DNA of 36,930 bases, taken from NCBI GenBank assembly GCA_913048135.1, contig CAJWVY010000013.1, forward strand, positions 1-36,930, read 5' to 3'. The notes below the pieces were generated by a model. That model ran no database searches and was not told the DNA's origin. It saw nothing but the letters and a program-made list of their open reading frames with translations. Of this stretch, positions 32,009-36,930 are shown piece after piece. The stretch's first letter is position 1; the number at the start of each line of letters is the position of its first letter. This DNA comes from an uncultured Verrucomicrobiales bacterium (GTDB taxonomy: Bacteria > Verrucomicrobiota > Verrucomicrobiia > Limisphaerales > UBA1100). The translations under genes and the position numbers were made by a program.

Positions 32009-32866
32009 TCATTTCGGAATCACTGCCAGGGCCATCTTGGTGCCAGCGACAAAATAACCGAGGGGTTTGTCTTTATTATCAGTCACCAACCAGACGGCGT
32101 CGGAATAGGTGTTTTGCTTGCGCTCGGCGCCCTTGGAAATTTCGCCGTAAAGCTTTTTGCCGCCACCATAATCGACCCAGTAGAGTTTCACATCCTGATT
32201 ACTCTTGTTCTGGAACGTGATGATGAGAAAGGAGCCGGGCTTGCTTTTTGCCGGCGGTTTCTCCGGGCCGCCGACGGCCAGCCATTTGAGGTTTTCCTCC
32301 GGTTTGGGCTCTTCTTTTTTTACGATCACAATCTTGCTGAGATCGACGCCTTTCACGATTTTCAGGTTGGGCAGGGCTTTGTTGAGCTTGGTTACGCCGT
32401 CGTCGGTCACCTCGGTTTGCCAGACGTATAGTTGCTTGAGATTCTTGAGGCTGCTCAACTGGTCCAGTGCCTTATCGGTGATCTTAGTGCCATACAAGTT
32501 GAGATACTCAAGGTTCTCCAAACCGGTCAGGTGACTGACCCCCGCATCGTCTACGGCCGTGCGTTCCAGGTGCAGGCGCTTGAGCTTGGACAGGCCCTTG
32601 AGGTGCTTGAGGCCTTCACTGGTGATTTTCGTGTTGCGCAGGTTCAGGGCTACCACGGTTTTCAGAGCCGCCACGGCGGATAGGTCGTCATCTTCGAGGT
32701 CTCGACCGCGCAGGTGAAATTCCACCTCCCACGCGTCCTGTTCCCCAGGCCAGGGCAGGACGAGGCCGCCACTTTTTTCGATTGCTGAAATCACCGATTT
32801 ATCCGCGGCCAATCCCGCCGACAGGCTGACGCCTAGGAGAAGTCCAATGATCAATGCTTTTTCCAT
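32009..32866 (-). CDS. Leucine-rich-repeat protein with C-terminal VHL beta-like domain
   Basis: A 285-residue exported protein. Signal peptide MEKALIIGLLLGVSLSAGLA; residues about 55-175 are five or so LRRs of the 23-24-residue bacterial type (LNLRNTKITSEGLKHLKGLS, LHLERTAVDDAGVSHLTGLE, LNLYGTKITDKALDQLSSLK, LYVWQTEVTDDGVTKL). After a Lys/Pro linker comes a beta-sandwich (about 210-285): ITFQNKSNQDVKLYWVDYGG, KLYGEISKGAERKQNTYSDA, VWLVTDNKDKPLGYF. This matches the von Hippel-Lindau beta-domain pattern (FxNxS...VxLxW...Y..I..G....NTY...W...D), known from Planctomycetes and Verrucomicrobia. Likely a protein-protein or hydroxyproline-type recognition module in the periplasm. It follows the sialidase gene by 19 bases. 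Confidence 0.85.
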   Translation of the reverse strand: MEKALIIGLLLGVSLSAGLAADKSVISAIEKSGGLVLPWPGEQDAWEVEFHLRGRDLEDDDLSAVAALKTVVALNLRNTKITSEGLKHLKGLSKLKRLHLERTAVDDAGVSHLTGLENLEYLNLYGTKITDKALDQLSSLKNLKQLYVWQTEVTDDGVTKLNKALPNLKIVKGVDLSKIVIVKKEEPKPEENLKWLAVGGPEKPPAKSKPGSFLIITFQNKSNQDVKLYWVDYGGGKKLYGEISKGAERKQNTYSDAVWLVTDNKDKPLGYFVAGTKMALAVIPK

Positions 32867-32885
32867 GGAATGATTTTGTCGAGGG

Positions 32886-34037
32886 TTAGTTTAAATTCTT
32901 GGGGACGGATCCGTTGCCGGTCAGTTTGCCGCCATCTAGAATCCACGCGAGGTTGAACCGTGCCACGGCCGAGCCGCCTTTGGGGCCGCCTTCGAAATGA
33001 TGAAAAATCATACCTTCGGTGATGGTGCCTGGTCGACCGGAAGTCATTGAGGAATAGGCGTGACGGCCTTGGTACACCAGCTTCTTGATCGGCCAAGTCT
33101 TGCCGCCATCGAAGCTGGCCCACACAGTGCCGTGGTCACGACCGGAAGGGCTGTCGCAGTTGCTGTAGATCAGGATGTCATGCCCTTTCACGGCCAAGCG
33201 CGTGAGGCCGGCCATGCAGCCGTAGTTGGTGTTCTGTGGACCGTCGGGCAGCACTTCGCAGAAGGTAAGGTTTTTCCAGGTATGGCCGCCGTCCGTGCTG
33301 GTGGCGGTCCAGCGCCGGCGCGGGTTGGCGCCTTCCTCGGCCCAGTGCCGGCGGGAGTTGTAATAGAGTGTACCGTCGCTCAGCTCGGCGAGCATCGCCT
33401 CGCCGGTGCCCTTGGCAGGGAAGGGCTCACTGGTCTGCCACGTCTTGCCACCGTCATCACTGTAAATGGCATTGGTGTAATGCTCGGGCCATTTGCTGCG
33501 ATGGTTTTGGCCAGCGTACCAGCGGGAAGGGCGGATCAGGCGTCCCTTGTGTTTGCCGTGGCGCAAGGTGATGCCGTGTTCGTTCATGTGCATGGACGGC
33601 GCATTGCCTTTCGAGTCGGGCTTGATCTTGGTGGGAATCTTCTCCCACGACTTGCCGTCATCGCTGCTCACGTACACGTGGATCGGGGCGGGCGGATGGC
33701 GATCTTCTACAAATGCGATGATGTCGCCATTGGCTTCGTTCACGGTGACGCCGCCCGGTTGGAAGCCGGGCTTGGCGATGACAATTTCCGGTCCCCACGT
33801 CTTGCCGCCATCCTCGCTGCGCTTGGCTCGCACATGGCTGGTGCCCCAGGTGGCGATGACCGTGCCTTTCATGGAAACCACAATGTTGCCGAACCGTTCG
33901 CCCTTGAAGACCTGTTGCAGGTCCATGTGTGGGTTTTCCAAATGCGGCTTCAATGGACCTTCCACTTCAGCGGCCGTGGCAATGCTTTGGCCCCACACCA
34001 TCACGGCAGTCATCAACATGAGAAATAGTTTTTGCAT
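32886..34037 (-). CDS. Sialidase-like BNR beta-propeller protein
   Basis: A 383-residue exported six-blade propeller of the sialidase/neuraminidase superfamily. The ATG at 34037 begins the signal peptide MQKLFLMLMTAVMVWGQSIA. Asp-boxes are clear: SEDGGKTWG, SSDDGKSWE, SDDGGKTWQ, STDGGHTWK, SFDGGKTW. Also GNAPSMHMNEHGITLRHGKH and RLIRPSRWYAGQ fit the exo-sialidase blade with an active-site Arg, and EGMIFHHFEGG the C-terminal region. It may act on sialic-acid-like or other acidic sugars; many verrucomicrobial members are of unproven activity. It is divergent from the lipoprotein gene on plus, and upstream of the LRR-VHL gene on the same transcript. Confidence 0.9.
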   Translation of the reverse strand: MQKLFLMLMTAVMVWGQSIATAAEVEGPLKPHLENPHMDLQQVFKGERFGNIVVSMKGTVIATWGTSHVRAKRSEDGGKTWGPEIVIAKPGFQPGGVTVNEANGDIIAFVEDRHPPAPIHVYVSSDDGKSWEKIPTKIKPDSKGNAPSMHMNEHGITLRHGKHKGRLIRPSRWYAGQNHRSKWPEHYTNAIYSDDGGKTWQTSEPFPAKGTGEAMLAELSDGTLYYNSRRHWAEEGANPRRRWTATSTDGGHTWKNLTFCEVLPDGPQNTNYGCMAGLTRLAVKGHDILIYSNCDSPSGRDHGTVWASFDGGKTWPIKKLVYQGRHAYSSMTSGRPGTITEGMIFHHFEGGPKGGSAVARFNLAWILDGGKLTGNGSVPKNLN

Positions 34038-34063
34038 ACGGCCCAAGAGTGCCATCACAGCAT

Positions 34064-34076
34064 CCGTTGTCAACGG
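34064..34076. promoter_or_regulatory. Palindrome in divergent promoter region
   Basis: CCGTTGTCAACGG is a perfect 6-bp inverted repeat around one T, in the 98-base gap between two divergent genes. It is a possible operator for a dimeric regulator. Nothing else is recognised in this gap. Confidence 0.4.
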
Positions 34077-34135
34077 GTTCGATCAGAGTTATTCACTGGT
34101 CAAGGCTCGAACGGTTTTCTAGGATCGCTCATTGC

Positions 34136-35002
34136 ATGCGCTGGTGTTGGTTCATATTGATCTGTCTGTTGGGGTTATCAGGGGCGACGGGCTGTCTGAC
34201 GGCCGGAGGAGCGGTTGTGCGCGGTCTGGATCCCGAAGCGAATGAGCGGGTGGTGCCATTGACTGCGGAGGAAATTGTCGAGCGATATCGTGCGACCGAG
34301 CGGTCGCGGGCCAGTGCCACGGAGTCGGGGGTGGTGTTCACTTACCAGAGGGATATTCGGATTACCGATTTCGATTTGGAAGGCGAAGTGGAACGCCTGC
34401 AGACCCGGCGGTTTAAGTCGTTCACCGATAACCGCGTGCCCGTGCTGGTGTTGCGCGACGGCAAGGAGCCAACGCCTGAACAAGTGGCCAAGGAACATCG
34501 CAACATCAGCAAAACGAAGCTGAAGTTTTTAGGCGCCCAAGCTAAGGCCGGAACGGCGGGCGAGAAAAAGGATGAAGGTGATGCGCGGTTGATCGTGCGC
34601 CAGATCGAAAAGTACGGGGAACAGTTTGAGCCGCATCTGCTGGGCACGGAATCGGTGGAGGGGCGACCGGCGTATGTGCTGCAGTTTTTTGTGAAACCGG
34701 GCAAGACGTTCAAGGACCCGATTGTGAACCTCGTGCTGCATCACCTGATTATCAAAGTGTGGATCGATCGGGAGGAATTTCAGCTGTCTAAACTGGAGGC
34801 CGAGCTGGCCAATCCGCTGTACGCTATCGGCGGGCTGGCCGCCAAGCTGGAACGGTTTAAGGTGGTGGCCGTACAGAAACGGCTGACATCCCGGGTCTGG
34901 ACGGACGGCGAAGTGCGTGCCGAGGCGGCTGGGCGCGTGTTGTTTGATCCTTTTACCGTGCGCTTCGAGAGCGCGTCCTCCGCCTTCGAGCCGCTCAAGT
35001 GA
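34136..35002 (+). CDS. Lipoprotein, LolA/LppX-like outer-membrane lipoprotein-sorting fold (tentative)
   Basis: A 288-residue predicted lipoprotein: ATG 34136 gives MRWCWFILICLLGLSGATGC, with Cys20 as the lipidation site. The mature part is rich in beta strands with a helix near EEIVERYRATERSRA; VFTYQRDIRITDFDLEGEVE, EPHLLGTESVEGRPAYVLQF and VWIDREEFQLSKLEAEL resemble outer-membrane lipoprotein-sorting-like proteins (LolA/LppX fold) that bind acyl chains. An upstream in-frame start (34049) would destroy the signal. Its end overlaps the convergent oxidoreductase gene by 8 bases. The family call is by pattern only. Confidence 0.72.
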   Translation: MRWCWFILICLLGLSGATGCLTAGGAVVRGLDPEANERVVPLTAEEIVERYRATERSRASATESGVVFTYQRDIRITDFDLEGEVERLQTRRFKSFTDNRVPVLVLRDGKEPTPEQVAKEHRNISKTKLKFLGAQAKAGTAGEKKDEGDARLIVRQIEKYGEQFEPHLLGTESVEGRPAYVLQFFVKPGKTFKDPIVNLVLHHLIIKVWIDREEFQLSKLEAELANPLYAIGGLAAKLERFKVVAVQKRLTSRVWTDGEVRAEAAGRVLFDPFTVRFESASSAFEPLK

Positions 35003-36278
35003 GCTTCCACGGTGCGCGCATCGGCTTCATCAGATGAAGGTTGGCGCGCGGTTGATTGGGAAACGTTTCTTTCTTCGGATCAAACTGCAACGTGCCGCCG
35101 GTCTCCGCAGCAATGGCGCCTAGGTAACAGGCCGAGGCGGAACGATGACCTGTCTCGGCGGTGGCCGCGGTGGGTTTGCGGGAGTACACGCAATCGATGA
35201 AGTTGCGGTAATGATCGTCGGACCCGTACAGGCGCGTGTCGGAGTCTTTCAGTGGCTGATCCTTCAACGTCGCCGGATGTGTCTGGAGACGGTGGCCTTC
35301 ACTGAAGAGCCAGCCTTCTGTGCCGATGAATTTGATGCCCCACTTGGCGCGATCCGTCTCCGCCTTCATCGTCATTCGCACGCCATTGGCATAGCGGTAG
35401 ACGATGTGAAATCCCTCAGGCGCATTGTACACGCCCTTGGGCCGGCGCGTTTGGCTTCGTACGATAACCTCCACCGGCCCGGAGGCATCCATGTCATTGG
35501 CCCATTGCACTACATCGATGAAGTGTGCGCCCCAGTCGGTGATGTAGCCGGGGGCATACTCGTTGACCCAACGGAAATTAAAATGCACACGCGCGGCGGT
35601 GTAGGGCGCTTTCGCGGCGGGGCCCTGCCACATCTCGTAATCGAGCGTCGGCGGCACGGGTTGCACCGGCTCCAGACCGGTGTAGCCGCCGCGAATGGCA
35701 AACTTGCCGGGGACCCCCACCTCCACGGTTTTCAATTCGCCGAGGTACCCGTTGCGGATTAGTTCACACGCGCGGCGTGTGCCGGCCATTGATCGGCGTT
35801 GTGTGCCGCACTGCAGCACGCGTTTCTCGCGCTGGACGACATCCGCCAAAATTCGTCCTTCCTCGATGCTGGCGGTCAACGGTTTCTCACAGTAAATATC
35901 CTTGCCCGCACGCGCAGCGGCTACGGCGATGTAGCCGTGCCAATGATCGGGTGTGGCCACCATCACCGCGTCCACATCCTTGCGCCGCAGCACATCGCGG
36001 AAATCCCCATAAGTTGACGCGGCCGGCAGCTTGGCCAGTCCCCGCGCCCGCTCGCGGTGGGATTGGTCCACATCACACACGGTCACAATCTGCACGCGCT
36101 CGTCCTTGGCGAGTCCCCGTTGATTGGTTAGCCCGCGATTGGCCACGCCAATGGTCGCCAACTGCACCCGCTCATTGGCGGCCACATGCTTGCCGAGGCC
36201 CAGAGCGCTCGCAGGAATAATCATCGGCGCGCCCAGCCCGAGGCCGGTGCGTTTGAGAAATTGACGGCGGGTGTTCAT
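34995..36278 (-). CDS. Gfo/Idh/MocA family oxidoreductase, Tat-exported
   Basis: A 427-residue NAD(P)-dependent oxidoreductase. Tat signal RRQFLKRTGLGLG at the start (ATG 36278), Rossmann fold from about 37 (VQLATIGVANRGLTNQ), VTVCDVDQSHRERA, ATPDHWHGYIAVAAARAGKD, and the family motif EKPL at 131-134; the C-terminal alpha/beta domain carries NFRWVNEYAPGYITDWGAHF (conserved His region) and EGFHIVYRYANGVRM. Periplasmic members are very numerous in Verrucomicrobia and Planctomycetes and are thought to oxidise sugars or inositol-like compounds, or to cleave glycosides with NAD as cofactor. The 61-base gap upstream contains two adjacent palindromes (36311-36333). Confidence 0.92.
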   Translation of the reverse strand: MNTRRQFLKRTGLGLGAPMIIPASALGLGKHVAANERVQLATIGVANRGLTNQRGLAKDERVQIVTVCDVDQSHRERARGLAKLPAASTYGDFRDVLRRKDVDAVMVATPDHWHGYIAVAAARAGKDIYCEKPLTASIEEGRILADVVQREKRVLQCGTQRRSMAGTRRACELIRNGYLGELKTVEVGVPGKFAIRGGYTGLEPVQPVPPTLDYEMWQGPAAKAPYTAARVHFNFRWVNEYAPGYITDWGAHFIDVVQWANDMDASGPVEVIVRSQTRRPKGVYNAPEGFHIVYRYANGVRMTMKAETDRAKWGIKFIGTEGWLFSEGHRLQTHPATLKDQPLKDSDTRLYGSDDHYRNFIDCVYSRKPTAATAETGHRSASACYLGAIAAETGGTLQFDPKKETFPNQPRANLHLMKPMRAPWKLT

Positions 36279-36310
36279 AAGCGAACTGGAACGGTACGCG
36301 GGCACCGGCT

Positions 36311-36333
36311 CTTGCGCAAGCGGGACGATCCCG
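36311..36333. repeat. Two adjacent palindromes between Gfo gene and truncated DUF1501
   Basis: CTTGCGCAAG (36311-36320) is a perfect palindrome, directly followed by CGGGA-CGA-TCCCG (36321-36333) and then GTTTTCTT on plus. They may act as a plus-strand terminator or REP-like element. Confidence 0.45.
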
Positions 36334-36339
36334 GTTTTC

Positions 36340-36747
36340 TTACGCCACGATATCTTTGATCACTTTGCCGTGGACGTCGGTGAGGCTTTCTTCGCGGCCT
36401 TGGTGGAAGTAGGTGAGGTGTTCGTGGTCGAGGCCCATGAGGTGGAGCATGGTGGCGTGGATGTCGTGGACGTGTGTGGGGTTGACGGCGGCTTCGAAGC
36501 CGAACTCATCGGTCTCGCCGTAGCTCATGCCGCCTTTCACGCCGCCGCCGGCCATCCACATGCAAAAGCCGTAGGGGTTGTGGTTTCGGCCCGGCGCATT
36601 TTTGCCTTCACTGAAGGGCATGCGGCCAAATTCCCCGCCCCAAACGACTAGCGTGGAATCGAGTAGGCCGCGTTGTTCGAGGTCGCTGAGCAGGGCGGCG
36701 ATGGCGAGAGGCTTGTACATGCTTTCTCCATTGATAATCATTTTCAA
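36340..36747 (-). CDS. DUF1501 protein, 5'-truncated (C-terminal third only)
   Basis: From ATG 36747 this is 135 residues; recognisable DUF1501 sequence begins at about residue 12: [95 protein letters not shown], and the usual ending [14 protein letters not shown]. Family members are about 450 residues, so the N-terminal two thirds with the Tat signal are missing. The frame stays open upstream for some codons but shows no DUF1501 similarity, and the 183 bases to the window edge hold nothing I recognise. Most likely a gene broken by deletion or recombination; a short functional protein is less likely. Confidence 0.75.
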   Translation of the reverse strand: MKMIINGESMYKPLAIAALLSDLEQRGLLDSTLVVWGGEFGRMPFSEGKNAPGRNHNPYGFCMWMAGGGVKGGMSYGETDEFGFEAAVNPTHVHDIHATMLHLMGLDHEHLTYFHQGREESLTDVHGKVIKDIVA

Positions 36748-36930
36748 TGGAGATGTTATCGCAAATGCTCGGGCAAAGGGGGAGCGTCGCCGTGCTACGT
36801 TGAGAGTGCGTGCGTGTGAGGCGGCACCGCGGCGAGTCCTGTGCGGACGCCGGGCTCAATAGCGCCGAGCACCGGCTGAACCATCTCAACTGCGAGCACG
36901 CGCAGCTTTGTGGTCGAGGCGCCAAGGAAC

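Noticed and set aside
1-36930. CRISPR arrays, tRNA/rRNA genes, insertion sequences, prophage genes
   Set aside because: None was recognised by eye on either strand; no regularly spaced repeats, transposase or integrase motifs were seen. tRNA detection by eye is not exhaustive.

Overview
The window most likely comes from a marine or aquatic Verrucomicrobiota bacterium, probably of the Limisphaerales/Pedosphaera type. The evidence is family content: two sulfatases, DUF1501 proteins, PVC-type membrane-bound dehydrogenase / CxxCH proteins, ThuA, PQQ-like beta-propellers, Gfo/Idh/MocA oxidoreductases with Tat signals, a bacterial VHL-beta-domain protein, and a pseudopilin whose N-terminus ([16 protein letters not shown], then [11 protein letters not shown]) is the verrucomicrobial style. 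No tRNA, rRNA, CRISPR array or transposase was seen.

Left flank (1-15.1 kb, GC-rich, mostly minus strand). A minus-strand run encodes a PQQ beta-propeller protein, a calcineurin-like phosphoesterase, a GH99/71-like glycosidase and a sulfatase (cut by the window edge). Divergent from it is a two-gene PVC dehydrogenase + cytochrome c pair, ending against a frameshifted scrap of a DUF1501 gene. Then, on the minus strand, come sulfatase, neutral ceramidase-like hydrolase, ThuA, and a discoidin-dehydrogenase-HEAT-haem protein. ThuA and the last protein are separated only by an A11 tract that puts them one base out of frame. All are exported or lipid-anchored and fit breakdown of sulfated or complex glycans.

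Central block (about 15.1-28.5 kb). GC drops to roughly 40 percent and the gene content changes. First, on plus, come a tiny acidic lipoprotein, a pseudopilin and a lamin-tail/beta-propeller lipoprotein, with strong intrinsic terminators after the first two. Then, on minus, a dense gene train runs: MerR-type regulator, then (from its own promoter) FAS1 protein, double-FAS1 protein, a group-2 sigma-70 factor, two tiny membrane proteins, an SRPBCC protein, an iron-sulfur bacterial cryptochrome/photolyase, a class I CPD photolyase, glutathione peroxidase, a SOUL haem-binding lipoprotein, a Cys-rich mini-protein and a polytopic membrane protein. Most neighbours overlap by 4 bases or nearly touch. 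I read this as a light/singlet-oxygen/peroxide response operon carrying its own sigma factor and a MerR regulator whose apparent operator sits inside its own promoter spacer. This is the best candidate here for an undescribed system.

Right flank (28.5-36.9 kb, GC-rich again). Minus-strand genes encode a RidA-family protein, a possible 55-residue membrane peptide, a second PQQ beta-propeller protein, a full-length DUF1501 protein, an LRR + VHL-beta-domain protein and a BNR sialidase-like protein. A divergent plus-strand lipoprotein follows, then a minus-strand Gfo/Idh/MocA oxidoreductase and a 5'-truncated DUF1501 gene at the edge. Intergenic spaces are short; none exceeds 300 bases.
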